Shown piece by piece: positions 43,255-52,454 of a stretch of DNA of 64,000 bases (positions are counted from its first letter, which is position 1; each line of letters starts with the position of its first letter). The notes under the pieces are model-generated. The model was not told where the DNA came from, ran no database searches, and saw only the letters and a list, made by a program, of their open reading frames with translations. The translations under genes were made by a program, and so were the position numbers. The DNA lies in the NCBI GenBank assembly GCA_963778465.1, contig CAVZUK010000001.1:8757-72756 (forward strand), in the 5' to 3' direction. The DNA is from CAVZBW01 sp963778465 (lineage in GTDB: Bacteria; Actinomycetota; Acidimicrobiia; Acidimicrobiales; RAAP-2).

Positions 43255-46200
43255 TTAGGACCCGGGCAGCCGGGCGACCTCTTCCTCGACCTTCCGGACC
43301 ACCATGTCGTAGCCTCGCTCGGTCGACAGGCGCTTGGCCCGGGCGAGATGCTCCCTGGCCGCTTCGAGGTCGCCCGGTCGTCTCCGGGCCACCAGCATCC
43401 GACCCCATCCGAGCTCGGCGCGCGCCTCTGCGTACTTGAGGTGCCCGCGAACCGTCAGTCGGGTGCCCTCCGCCAGGTACGACTCGGCTTCGTCGAAGCG
43501 CCCAAGCACGGTGGCGAGGCTGCCGAGCGGGTTGGCGATGGGACCGTTGTTGCAGGTCGGATGCTCGTTCACGACCTGGTCGCCGTACGGAGCCAGCAGG
43601 TCGAACAGCTTCGCCGCGACCGTCACTGCCTGCAGCTCGATCGTGACGTAGGCATAGGCGAAGAGGGTGTCGAACCAGTTCGCGTCGTGAGGCACGGAGG
43701 CGAAGTTGTCCCTGGCGGCGATCTCGAGACGCTCGGCGGCCTGGTCCCGGTCGCCGGTATCGAGAAAGGCGATCGTGCGCACGGCTGAGAAGACCTGGCT
43801 ATCGGGGTTGTCCCGGATCACCTGGTCGAGCAGGGGTACGAGCTCCACCAGGCGGCCCTGCTGCAGTCTTGCGACGGCGAGCTGGCCGCCGTAGAAGGCC
43901 AGCGCATCGGGCTGGCCGGTGTCCATTCCGATCCGCAGGGCCCGCTCGGCGCGAGTCTCGGCCTCCTCGGGATCGCCCAGCATCAGGGCCTCGGTCGCCT
44001 CTTGCACCGCGTTGAGCCAGAGGAAGGCGGGCTCCTTGAGGCGCTCGCTCAGCTCCCGGGCCCGCTCGAGGTAGCGCGCGCCGAGCTCGAAGTCGCCGTC
44101 CTTGAGCGCCGTGGCTCGCCGGATGGTGAGAGCGCGGAACAACAGCCCCGGGTCCCCGAGGGACTCGGCGAGCTGCAACGCCTCGGTGGAGTCGTGCAGG
44201 CGGCGCTCGTGCAGCCAGGGCACCGAGAGGGGCGCGTGGACGAGACAGGCCACCACGACGGAGGTTTCGTCGTCGCCCAGCCGGCGCGCCATGGCCTGGG
44301 CTTGGTCGGCGAGCTCGATGCGACGGCTCAGGGGACTGCCGAGGGTCAGCTCGGCGCACAATGTGCCGAGGAGCAGGGTCCGCTCCTTGCTGTCCCCCTC
44401 GGGAAGCGCCAGGAGGGCGGCCTCCAGGATGGAGATGCGTTCGGCGTCCACTCCCCGCGATGAGCTCACCACCCCCCGGTTGTTGCCGAGCGCCGCGGCC
44501 ACCAGCCGGTCGGTGTCGCCGAGGCCCTGGGCGCGGTGGGCGGCGTCGAGGAAGGTCTCCCGGTAGGACGGGATCCCGGCTTGACGCTGGGCGGTGGCCA
44601 ACCCGATCAACAGGTCGACGCCGAGCAGGGGGTCCTGGTTGGAGTCGTCCTGGAAGAAGCCCCAGGCCTGGGAGAAGTGGCGCAGGGCCTCGTCCGGTGC
44701 CAACGCCTCGAGCGCGGCGAGCCCCGCCTGGTAGCCGTAGGAGATGGCCTTCGTCATCTCGATCGGCCGGGTCGCGTTGGACCAGTGATGGGCGAGCTCC
44801 ACCACTCGGCCGGCGGGACCGCGCCCGCATCCGGCCTCGATCGCCTCGGCGATGTGGCGGTGCACCCGCGCCCGGCGCGTGACGCCGAGGTCCTGGTACA
44901 GCGTGTGCTGGATGAGCGCGTGGGGAAACGTGTAGCGCCCCGGCAACTCGGGCATCTCCCGCAGGAGGGCGCTCGAGGCGGCGTCGTCGAGGATGTCCAG
45001 CAGCTCGTCCTCCGAGCGCTCCGTGACCGCGGCGAGCAGGTCGAGGTCGAACTCCCGTCCGATCACCGAGGCAAACGACAGGACCTTCCTCGTGTCCTCC
45101 CCGAGCCGCGCCACCCTCGACCCGATGACCTGCCGGACGCTCTCGGGCAGCGCCATGCTCTCGAAGCCGCCCTGGGGTGCCCATCGGCCCGTCTCGCCCT
45201 CGAAGGCGATGGCCCCGGTCTCGTACAGGTGGCGGAGGACCTCGCCGACGAAGTACGGGTTGCCGTCGGTCTCCCGGTACAGCGCGTGCGCGAGCTCGAG
45301 GCCCGGCTCCCGGAGGTCGTGGCCGGCTGCCGCCTCGACGTAGGCGACGACGCCGTTGTCGTCGAGCCCGATCAGGTCGATCTCGCCCACCCCGTGCTCC
45401 CTCCGGAGCGTCACCAACGCGGAGGTGAGGGGGTGCGCCTCGGAGAGGTCCGATCGGCGGTAGGTGCCCACCACGAGGACGCGATCCCCCCGGTCGCTCG
45501 TCACGATGTGGCGGAGCAGCTGCACGCTCGGCTTGTCCGCCCAATGCAGGTCGTCCAGCACGAGGACGAGCGGTTGGCCCCTCGAGATCTGCTCCAGCAT
45601 GCCGAGCACCGCGCTCGAAGAGCAGGTAGCGCTCCGTGTTGGGATCGGAGCTCTGCAGGTCGGGCAGCTCTCCCAGCCGCTGGCCGAGTGAGGGCACGAT
45701 CCGGGCCAGCTCCGCCCCGTGGTCTCGGACGTGGGAGGCGAGGGCCTCGTCGGGTGCGGACTTGACGTAGTGATGGAGGGCCTCCACGAACGGGCCGTAG
45801 GGAACGGTCAGGTCCTCGTCGCAGCGGCCGAGCAGGACGCAGGCACCGGCGTCGAAGGCCAGACGCGCCGCGTGCGCGGCGAGCGCGGTCTTCCCCACTC
45901 CGGGGTCCCCGGAGATCAAGACGACCTCCCGACCGTCTCCCGCGGTCACCCGTTTGAGGGAGTTGGACAGCATGTGGGCCTGGGTCTCTCGACCGATGAG
46001 GCCGACCGAGGGAGGTATCGCCAGGCGCGCCGGCAGTGGGACGAGGGCCGTCGCCACGTCGTCCTCGACGAGCGGATCCCAACCGACCTCCAGGACCTCG
46101 AGAGGTTCGGGCAGACCCTTCAGCTCCATCTCCCCGAGAGCCCGGAGCGCGTGGGCGATGCGTCGCCCCGCCATCATCTTCACGAACTCGGTGGTGAGGA

Positions 46201-46585
46201 TCTGGCCACCCTCGGCCCTGGCGCAGAGTCGAGCGGCCTCGATGATCGGGTCGCCAAAGTAGTCGTCGCCCTCGCGCGTGGCCTCGCCGGTGCTCAGTCC
46301 CACGCGCAGGCCCGAAGCGACGCCCTCCCGCCGATTGCGTCGATCGACGCCCTGCTGCATCGCCACTGCGCACGACAACGCGGTGGAGCTGCTGCGGAAG
46401 ACGACCATGATGCCGTCTCCGAGGTTCTTTACCTCCGTGCCTCCCGAGGACGCGACCGCCCGGCGCAGCTCCGAGAAGAGTGCCCGGCGCATCGAGTCGG
46501 CGGTCTCGGGCGTGGGTGTGGGCGCCGGGTCAACCTGCTCCACAAGCCCCGTGAACAGGACCGTGACATTCTCCGTCTGCGCCAC
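43255..46585 (-). pseudogene. Cyclase-AAA-TPR regulator, paralogue B, frameshift in ATPase domain
   Basis: A tandem paralogue of the preceding protein, same domain order. The first metal Asp of the cyclase is lost: where paralogue A has FTDLVGSTEL this one has FTGLVEQVDP, so it cannot be a normal cyclase. KNLGDGIMVVF and the ATPase motifs (ISGDPGVGKTALAAHA, LVLVLDDLHWAD) remain. At about 45,612 the frame breaks inside TERYLLF; removing one G joins it to SAVLGMLEQISRGQPLVLVLDD and gives 1,109 residues, within one of paralogue A. GTG at 46585 has GGGAG just upstream. Stops 64 bases before paralogue A begins. Confidence 0.85.
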
Positions 46586-46655
46586 CCGTACTCCCGCTCC
46601 TGCTCCCTCACCCACCACAGTAGGGGGGGCGGGCGGTCCCGTGCCCCTCCGGGGG

Positions 46656-47423
46656 TTACCGGTACACCGTCCCCCCGTCGACGCTGATCACCTGGCCGTT
46701 GATCCACTCCCCGTCGTCCGATCCGAGGTAGGCGACCATCGCGGCGATGTCCTCGGGCTCACCCAGGCGGGCGCTGCGCGTCATGCCGAGGGCGTGGTCG
46801 CGGAATTCCGGCGCGATGGATGCCCGCACGGGCGCCGTCAGCACGAGCCCTGGGGCGACGGCGTTGGCGCGGATCCCCTGCTTGCCCCAGCGGGAGGCGA
46901 TGTGACGGACGAGGGCGTTGATGGCGCTCTTGGCCATGGCGTACGACGGTCGTTCTGGCTCGCCGACGAAGGAGGCGACCGAGCTCGTCAACACGAGGGC
47001 CCCGCCGCCGCGCCGCAGCAGCTCGGGGACGGCGTGCCGCGCGCAGAGGAGGTAGCCGCGCATGTTGACCTCCATCGTCCGGTCGAAGACCTCCAGCGGA
47101 ACGTCGACGACGTTGCTGTCGCGCCCGATGTTGTCCGGGGACAGGTCGGCCGCGTTCGCGTGCAACAGGTCGATGCCGCCGTACTCGGCGACCGCGAAGC
47201 TCACGAGCTCGGTCACCGAGGTGTCGTCGCTCGTGTCGGTCGTCCGCGCCGCGGCCCGGCCTCCCTGCTCGACGATCTCTTCCGCGACGGCCTCGGCGGC
47301 CGAGCCGTTGAGGTCCCCGAGCACGACGGTCGCTCCCTCCTCGGCCAGCCGCCTGCAGGTGGCCGATCCGATGCCGCCCGCACCTCCGGCGACGACCGCG
47401 ACCTTTCCGTTGAGCCCTCTCAT
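46656..47423 (-). CDS. Short-chain dehydrogenase/reductase
   Basis: A 255-residue classical SDR with GGAGGIGSATC (nucleotide loop), a diverged N-A-A-D in place of NNAG (HANAADLS), Ser in LTSSVAS and the YAMAK pair. LGDL after beta-2 indicates NAD. It lies 21 bases after the stop of the upstream amidohydrolase gene on the same strand, so the two are likely co-transcribed. Confidence 0.9.
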   Translation of the reverse strand: MRGLNGKVAVVAGGAGGIGSATCRRLAEEGATVVLGDLNGSAAEAVAEEIVEQGGRAAARTTDTSDDTSVTELVSFAVAEYGGIDLLHANAADLSPDNIGRDSNVVDVPLEVFDRTMEVNMRGYLLCARHAVPELLRRGGGALVLTSSVASFVGEPERPSYAMAKSAINALVRHIASRWGKQGIRANAVAPGLVLTAPVRASIAPEFRDHALGMTRSARLGEPEDIAAMVAYLGSDDGEWINGQVISVDGGTVYR

Positions 47424-47444
47424 CTCTCCTCCAGCGCCTCGTGA

Positions 47445-48746
47445 TCAGCTGGGCAGCATCGTCTGCATGAGGCGGCGCCCCGACTCCTTGCCGCTCACCT
47501 TGCCCAGCGCGTAGTCGACGGCATCGTAGGTGGCCGGTGCGGGTGATGCCGGGCTCAACACGTCGTCGAGCAACGGGGACACCCGTTCCGCCACCGGTGC
47601 GAGGGCGTCGAGGTCGAAGCCGTACAGGCCGGCGGCGTTCGTGCTGCACATCCGGCGGACCTCGTCGGCGCTGCACCCGTTGAGGGCGTCTCGGAGCGCG
47701 AACTGCGAGTGCGGCCAGGTGCCCTCGATGTGCGGGAAGTCCGCTCCCCACATGATCCGGTCGACCCCGATCTGGTCGCGAACGTCGCATTCGGCCCGGC
47801 TCATGAACGAGGCCCCCACGTAGCAGTTGGACCGCCAGTACTCGGTCGGCGACTTCCCGAGGTGGTCGGTGATGCCGCGCTCGAACGGCGACGAGTACTG
47901 CTCGTCGAGCTGCTGGAGCATCGTCGGGATCCAGTCGGAGCCCTGCTCGGTGAAGGCCACGCGCAGGTCCGGGTACCGTTCGAAGACGCCGCCGAAGATC
48001 AGCTGCCAGAGTGGCCGGCGGGCGAACCACATGAATTCGACCTTGGTCACCCACATGGCGTTCGGGCCGTAGCCTTCCCAGGGGGTGCCCCCGGAGTGGA
48101 AGGTGACCGGTAGGCCGGTGTCCACGCACGCCGCCCACAACGGGTCGTACCGGCGATCGTGGTAGGAGGGCAGCTCGTAGTCGCCCGTCGGGAGCATGAC
48201 GCTGGCCAGCCCGGCCTGCCTCACCCAGTGGACGTCGTGCACGGCGGCGTCGGTGTCGTGTGGCTGGACGATGGCCACCCCCGCTCGCCGGCCCGGCAGC
48301 TCGGCGCAGAACCCCGCCAACCACCGATTGAAGGCCCGAGCCCCGGCCTGGCGGAGCCTCCGGTTGGTGTCGGGGAACGGGAAGGCCGCCCCCCACGGCG
48401 GCTCGTTGCTGTTCTGGAAGTCCGCGAAGAGGACCTCGGCGACGATCCCCTCCGACTCGAGCTCCGCGTTGCGCCGGTCGGAGTCGAAGACACCCGAGGT
48501 TCCTCCGCTCGAGACCGCCTCCTGGCTCGCGTAGAGGGCCACCATGTCCTCGCCGAAGAGGGCGTGGACCAGCTCGTCGCCCTCGGCGAGGCCCATCGTG
48601 CGGTTCCGCTCGTTGCGCCACGCCTCTCGCGCCGGCACGAAGCGGTCGAACTCGTCGAGCAGCTCGGCGTCGACGTACGGCCGGTACTCGGCGATCGGCG
48701 GTCCGGCGTGACCGTCGGCCGACACGAGGATCAGGTGCTCGGGCAT
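47445..48746 (-). CDS. Amidohydrolase_2 family protein
   Basis: A 433-residue metal-dependent hydrolase or decarboxylase: VSADGHAGPPIAEYRPYV carries an HxG-type N-terminal metal motif, then PVTFHSGG (about residue 215), FTEQGSDWIPTML and RIMWGADFPHIEGTWP. Such proteins are frequent in actinobacterial catabolic clusters and resemble the amidohydrolase at 24,085 in layout. ATG at 48746 has GGGGGTGG upstream. Divergent from a TetR gene that probably represses it. Confidence 0.88.
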   Translation of the reverse strand: MPEHLILVSADGHAGPPIAEYRPYVDAELLDEFDRFVPAREAWRNERNRTMGLAEGDELVHALFGEDMVALYASQEAVSSGGTSGVFDSDRRNAELESEGIVAEVLFADFQNSNEPPWGAAFPFPDTNRRLRQAGARAFNRWLAGFCAELPGRRAGVAIVQPHDTDAAVHDVHWVRQAGLASVMLPTGDYELPSYHDRRYDPLWAACVDTGLPVTFHSGGTPWEGYGPNAMWVTKVEFMWFARRPLWQLIFGGVFERYPDLRVAFTEQGSDWIPTMLQQLDEQYSSPFERGITDHLGKSPTEYWRSNCYVGASFMSRAECDVRDQIGVDRIMWGADFPHIEGTWPHSQFALRDALNGCSADEVRRMCSTNAAGLYGFDLDALAPVAERVSPLLDDVLSPASPAPATYDAVDYALGKVSGKESGRRLMQTMLPS

Positions 48747-48767
48747 TTGCCACCCCCATTCCCAAGA

Positions 48768-48789
48768 CCACGCAGACCAACCTGCGTGG
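48768..48789. promoter_or_regulatory. Inverted repeat upstream of the amidohydrolase gene
   Basis: CCACGCAG (48768-48775) and CTGCGTGG (48782-48789) are perfect 8-base arms around ACCAAC. It lies 22 bases upstream of the amidohydrolase ATG, so it is an operator or a hairpin in its leader. Confidence 0.5.
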
Positions 48790-48828
48790 CCTCGACCTCG
48801 TAGGCGCTGCGTCGTCCGGGACTTTAGC

Positions 48829-48839
48829 GTATGGCATAC
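48829..48839. promoter_or_regulatory. Palindrome GTATGGCATAC, probable TetR operator
   Basis: GTATG and CATAC flank a single G. It overlaps the first ATG of the TetR gene and sits between the two divergent genes. CATACT (48835-48840) would be a -10 box placing transcription start at the next ATG (48849). Autoregulation by the TetR protein is likely (inference). Confidence 0.5.
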
Positions 48840-48848
48840 TCAAAAGCA

Positions 48849-49547
48849 ATGGGACCGGGACGAGACCAGCCGCCGGCGGCGGCCCCTCCGCGCCGCGGGC
48901 GGCCGGCGCGCCTGTCTCGCGAGCAGATCGTCGAGGCCGTGGCGGAGATGCTGTTGCGGGACCCTTCGACCCCCTTGACCGTCGCCCGCGCCGCGGACGC
49001 CGTCGGCGCGAAGCCGATGTCGCTCTACCGCCATTTCCGGGACCGCGACGATCTCGTCGCCGCCGTGGCCCGCCGGTTGTTCGCCGGTACCCGGCCCGAG
49101 GTCGACGAGGGTACCCCGTGGCAGGTGGAGGTGGGGTTGTGGATGGTGGCGGTCTACCGCCAGGCCCGCCGGGTGCCGCAGATCGTCCAGCTGCTCGCGG
49201 GGGGAGAATCAGCCGAGTGGCTCGGCGACTTCGCCTACCTCGTCCGCCTCTTCGAGCGTGCGGGGGTACGCGACGAGGGCGTCCTCGCCGAAGCCGTCTA
49301 CTGGGTCGCGACCAACACCATGGGCCAGGCCATGATCCACGCGGCGGGACAGGGTCACCTGCGCCCCGATCGTCTCTCGGCCAGCCTGGCGCGCCTCGAC
49401 GAGGAGGACGCCGCCCGCACGGCGAGGCTCGTTCCTCGCTTCGACGGGTTCCGTGACGAGGGGTTCGATCTCGTCGTCCGACTGACGGTGGCGGGGCTCG
49501 AACGGCTGCTCGCCGAGCGCCCGGCGGGTCCCTGGTCCCGCAACTAG
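48849..49547 (+). CDS. TetR family transcriptional regulator
   Basis: A repressor of about 232 residues. The helix-turn-helix is LSREQIVEAVAEMLLRDPSTPLTVARAADAVGAKPMSLYRHFRDRDDLV, and the C-terminal region is a TetR-type ligand domain with no known subfamily. ATG 48831 is also in frame, but a palindrome that looks like the operator covers it, so 48849 is preferred. Neither ATG has a ribosome site, which fits a leaderless message. It is divergent from the amidohydrolase-SDR pair and convergent with metX; the two stops abut at 49,544-49,547. Confidence 0.85.
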   Translation: MGPGRDQPPAAAPPRRGRPARLSREQIVEAVAEMLLRDPSTPLTVARAADAVGAKPMSLYRHFRDRDDLVAAVARRLFAGTRPEVDEGTPWQVEVGLWMVAVYRQARRVPQIVQLLAGGESAEWLGDFAYLVRLFERAGVRDEGVLAEAVYWVATNTMGQAMIHAAGQGHLRPDRLSASLARLDEEDAARTARLVPRFDGFRDEGFDLVVRLTVAGLERLLAERPAGPWSRN

Positions 49548-50674
49548 TACCGCAGCGCCCTGCGCACGACTTCGCCCACGGCGTCCGTCTCGACCAGAAA
49601 CCCGTCGTGGCCGACGGGCGACTCGATGGCGACGACCTGGGCGGGATCGGGCAGGAGCGCGGCGATCTCCTCCTGGAGCTCGAGCGGGTACAGCCGGTCC
49701 GAGGACAGTCCGGCCACGCTCACCTCGGCGCGCACCCGAACCAGCGCTCTTTCGACCCCGCCCCGTCCCCGTCCGATGTCGTGGTGGTTCATCGCCTCGC
49801 TCAGCACGACGTAGGAGTTGGGGTCGAACCGGGACAGCAGCTTGTCCCCGTGGTGCTCGAGGTAGGACTCGACGGCGTACCGACCGCCCTTGAGCGGGTC
49901 CTCCTCTCCCTGGGGAGCGCGTCCGAACCGAGCCGCCAGCTCGGCCCGGGACCGGTAGCTGACCTGCCCCATGCCGCGAGCGACGGCCATGCCGCGCCTC
50001 GGCCCCTGCCCCGTGCCGGCCGAGTAGTAGTCGCCTCCGAGATAGTCCGGATCGCCGCGGATCGCCCGCACCTGCAACGAGGACAGTGCGATCTGCTCGG
50101 CGGTCGAGGAGGCTCCCACCGCGAGGACCACGGCTCGCCGGACCCGCTCGGGTTGGCCGACCAGCCACTCGAGCACCCGCATGCCGCCCATGGACCCGCC
50201 GACCACCGCCGCCCAGCGGTCGATGCCGAGCTGGTCGGCCAGCCCGACCTCCGCCGCCACCTGGTCGCGTATCGTGAGGATCGGGAAACGGGATCCGTAG
50301 GCCGCGCCGTCGGGGGCGAGCGACGAGGGTCCGGTGGTTCCCTGGCACCCGCCGAGCACGTTGGGGCAGACGACGAAGAAGCGGTCGGTGTCGACGGCCG
50401 CTCCCGGTCCGATGAGCGGGTCCCACCAGCCGGCCGTGGGGTGCCCCGCGCCGGCCGGACCGGCCGCGTGGGAGTCTCCGGTGAGGGCGTGCAGGACGAG
50501 CACCGCATTGGAGCGACGTTCGTCGAGTGCGCCCCAGGTCTCGAACGCGACGTCCACGAACGGCAGCCACCCGCCGGCCTCGAGCGCCATCCCCTCGCCC
50601 GCCACCCGGGCGAACTGGCGCCGGCCCGGTTCGTCCCCCGGACGCCAGTACCCGGGAGCGTCTGGCGGAGTCAA
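49544..50674 (-). CDS. metX: Homoserine O-acetyltransferase
   Basis: A 376-residue alpha/beta-hydrolase-fold enzyme that acetylates homoserine with acetyl-CoA, the entry step to methionine by direct sulfhydrylation. Seen: ALTGDSHAAG, the nucleophile motif GGSMGGMRVLEW, the Asp in VAGLSSDRLYPL and the His in GHDGFLVE. The start is TTG at 50674, overlapping the stop of metY by four bases; the sequence after it (TPPDAPGYWRPGDEPGRRQF) is the expected family N-terminus. Co-transcribed and translationally coupled with metY. Confidence 0.93.
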   Translation of the reverse strand: MTPPDAPGYWRPGDEPGRRQFARVAGEGMALEAGGWLPFVDVAFETWGALDERRSNAVLVLHALTGDSHAAGPAGAGHPTAGWWDPLIGPGAAVDTDRFFVVCPNVLGGCQGTTGPSSLAPDGAAYGSRFPILTIRDQVAAEVGLADQLGIDRWAAVVGGSMGGMRVLEWLVGQPERVRRAVVLAVGASSTAEQIALSSLQVRAIRGDPDYLGGDYYSAGTGQGPRRGMAVARGMGQVSYRSRAELAARFGRAPQGEEDPLKGGRYAVESYLEHHGDKLLSRFDPNSYVVLSEAMNHHDIGRGRGGVERALVRVRAEVSVAGLSSDRLYPLELQEEIAALLPDPAQVVAIESPVGHDGFLVETDAVGEVVRRALRY

Positions 50675-51969
50675 GCGCCCTTGGCCGCCCGGAACCCGGC
50701 CTCGAGGTCGGCCAGGATGTCGTCGATCGTCTCGGTGCCGACGCTCAGGCGCACCAGGTCCGGGGTGACGCCGGTGGTCAGCTGCTCCGCCTCGTTGAGC
50801 TGGGAGTGCGTGGTCGACGCGGGATGGATGGCCAGGCTCCGGACGTCTCCCACGTTGGCCAGGTGGCTGAACAGCTCGAGTCCCTCGATGAAGCGCCGTC
50901 CGGCCTCGATGCCGCCCTCGATGCCGAAGGCCAGGATGGCGCCCCCGCCCTTGGGGAGGTACCGCTGCTGCCGCTCGTGCCACGGGCTGGACTCGAGGCC
51001 GGGGTAGGCGACCCAGCTGACCTCGTCCCGCCGCTCGAGCCATTGCGCCACCCTGGTCGCGTTTTCCACGTGCCGCTCCATGCGGAGGCTCAACGTCTCG
51101 AGTCCCTGGAGGAAGAGGAAGGAATTCAACGGTGCGATGGCCGGCCCCGTGTCGCGCAGGTACTGCAACCGCGCCTTGAGCACGAAGCGTGCGGGAAACA
51201 GCGGCTCGGGCAGCTGCGAGAAGACGAGCCCGTGGTAGCTCGGGTCGGGCTCGATGAAGTTGGGAAACCTCCCGCTGGCCTCGTAGGCGAATTTCCCGCC
51301 GTCGACGATCACCCCGCCGATGGACGTGCCATGGCCGCCGATGAACTTGGTGGCCGAGTGCACCACGATGTCCGCGCCATAGCTCAGGGGGCGGGCCAGG
51401 TAGGGAGTCGCCACCGTGTTGTCGATCACGAGCGGGATGCCGTGGGCGTGGGCCACGCCGGAGACCCCCTCAAAGTCGAGCACGTCGCCCTTGGGGTTGC
51501 CGACCGTCTCGGCGAAGAAGGCCTTGGTGTTGTCCCGCACGGCGCGTTGCCACTGGTCGAGGTCGTCCGGCTCGTCGATGAAGGTGACCTCGATACCCAG
51601 CTTGGGCAGCGTGTAGTGCAAGAGGTTGTAGGTCCCGCCGTAGAGCGAGGCCGAGGAGACCACGTGGCCCCCGTTCTCGGCCAGGTTCAAGAGGGTGACC
51701 GTCTCCGCAGCCTGGCCGCTCGCGGTCGCCAGCGCCGCCACCCCTCCCTCGAGCGAGGCGATGCGCTCCTCGAAGACCGCCTGCGTCGGGTTCATGATCC
51801 GCGTGTAGATGTTGCCGAGCTCCTCCAGGCCGAAGAGCGCGGCGGCGTGCGCGGTGTCGCGGAACGTGTAGCTCGTGGTCTGGTAGATCGGGACCGCTCG
51901 GGCGCCGGTCGTCGGGTCGGGCGAGGCGCCGGCGTGAACCTGGCGGGTTTCGAAGCCCCAGTCGGGCAT
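50671..51969 (-). CDS. metY: O-acetylhomoserine sulfhydrylase
   Basis: A 432-residue PLP enzyme of the Cys/Met metabolism family that makes homocysteine from O-acetylhomoserine and sulfide. Seen: GFETRQVHAGASPDPTTGARAVPIYQTTSY at the start (family N-terminus), the PLP-lysine in SATKFIGGHGTS, and RLSVGTETIDDILADL at the end. ATG at 51969 has AAGGAG 5 bases upstream. First gene of the metY-metX operon; a promoter and a hairpin lie just upstream. Confidence 0.95.
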   Translation of the reverse strand: MPDWGFETRQVHAGASPDPTTGARAVPIYQTTSYTFRDTAHAAALFGLEELGNIYTRIMNPTQAVFEERIASLEGGVAALATASGQAAETVTLLNLAENGGHVVSSASLYGGTYNLLHYTLPKLGIEVTFIDEPDDLDQWQRAVRDNTKAFFAETVGNPKGDVLDFEGVSGVAHAHGIPLVIDNTVATPYLARPLSYGADIVVHSATKFIGGHGTSIGGVIVDGGKFAYEASGRFPNFIEPDPSYHGLVFSQLPEPLFPARFVLKARLQYLRDTGPAIAPLNSFLFLQGLETLSLRMERHVENATRVAQWLERRDEVSWVAYPGLESSPWHERQQRYLPKGGGAILAFGIEGGIEAGRRFIEGLELFSHLANVGDVRSLAIHPASTTHSQLNEAEQLTTGVTPDLVRLSVGTETIDDILADLEAGFRAAKGA

Positions 51970-51985
51970 GTGCACTCCTTGGTAA

Positions 51986-52008
51986 GGGGGACGTCCTGAC
52001 ACGCCCCC
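51986..52008 (-). promoter_or_regulatory. Hairpin in the metY leader
   Basis: On the minus strand GGGGGCGT and ACGTCCCCC pair, with one bulged A, around a short loop. It ends 5 bases before the metY ribosome site AAGGAG. In a leader of about 70 bases it could control translation or transcription of the methionine operon. It does not match a SAM riboswitch consensus I recognise. Confidence 0.45.
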
Positions 52009-52046
52009 GATTTCACGGTGTAGCCGTACGGGCGCCGGGTCGAGCA

Positions 52047-52075
52047 AGATTAACCGGATAAAGTCGACGATTCAA
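52047..52075 (-). promoter_or_regulatory. Sigma-70-type promoter of the metY-metX operon
   Basis: On the minus strand TTGAAT (-35, 52075-52070) and TAATCT (-10, 52052-52047) are exactly 17 bases apart. Transcription would start near 52,040, giving a leader of about 70 bases before the metY ATG. Confidence 0.65.
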
Positions 52076-52127
52076 CTAGGGTTTTCGTTCCCTGCTCAGA
52101 TGGGTTCTGGCGCGCTCGCAGGTGTTG

Positions 52128-52454
52128 CTAGTCGGCGGTCTGGTCGAGCGCCCGGGTCAGGTCGGCGACGAGATCGTCGGCGTCCTCTAGACCGACCGAG
52201 AGGCGGAGCAGTGCCGGGTCCACGGAGAGGGCCGATCCGGCGACCGACGCGTGGGTCATGCGTCCGGGGTGCTCGATGAGCGACTCGACCGCCCCCAGCG
52301 ATTCGGCGAGGGCGAAGATCGAGGTCGACGCCGCGACCTCGAGGGCGCGAGGCTCGCCGCCGCGCACGGTGAAGGAGACCATCCCGCCAAAGGAGCGCAT
52401 CTGGCGGCTCGCGACGTCGTGACCCTCGTGCCCCTTCGAAAGATTGAACTGCAT
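52128..52454 (-). pseudogene. Cystathionine gamma-synthase C-terminal remnant fused to RND pump start
   Basis: The 108-residue frame is a chimera. From about residue 9 (GHEGHDVASRQMRSFGGMVSFTVRGGE to SLIEHPGRMTHASVAGSAL and LSVGLEDADDLV) it is the last quarter of a PLP-dependent cystathionine gamma-synthase or lyase. The PLP lysine and the first 280 or so residues are missing. The first seven residues, MQFNLSK, are instead the usual N-terminus of an RND efflux pump, and they follow the RND adaptor stop directly (TAGATG). The fusion is in frame but the product would be inactive. Confidence 0.85.
52430..52438. other. Junction between two unlike genomes
   Basis: To the left the DNA is actinobacterial in gene type, to the right alphaproteobacterial, less GC-rich and with different codon choice. 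The change falls between the codons for MQFNLSK (52454-52434) and those for GHEGHD. No insertion-sequence end, tRNA or repeat marks the point. Confidence 0.75.

Noticed and set aside
40810..43788. A 992-codon open frame on the plus strand
   Set aside because: It is antisense to the cyclase-AAA-TPR gene, with low-complexity composition and no family motif. GC-rich third positions create it.
43255..46585. Two separate genes for the ATPase-TPR part and the cyclase part
   Set aside because: Removing a single base at about 45,612 joins them into one protein that aligns end to end with the neighbouring paralogue at the same length.
51970..52127. SAM riboswitch upstream of metY
   Set aside because: The leader after the predicted promoter is only about 70 bases and lacks any SAM riboswitch core I can recognise; kept only as a hairpin.
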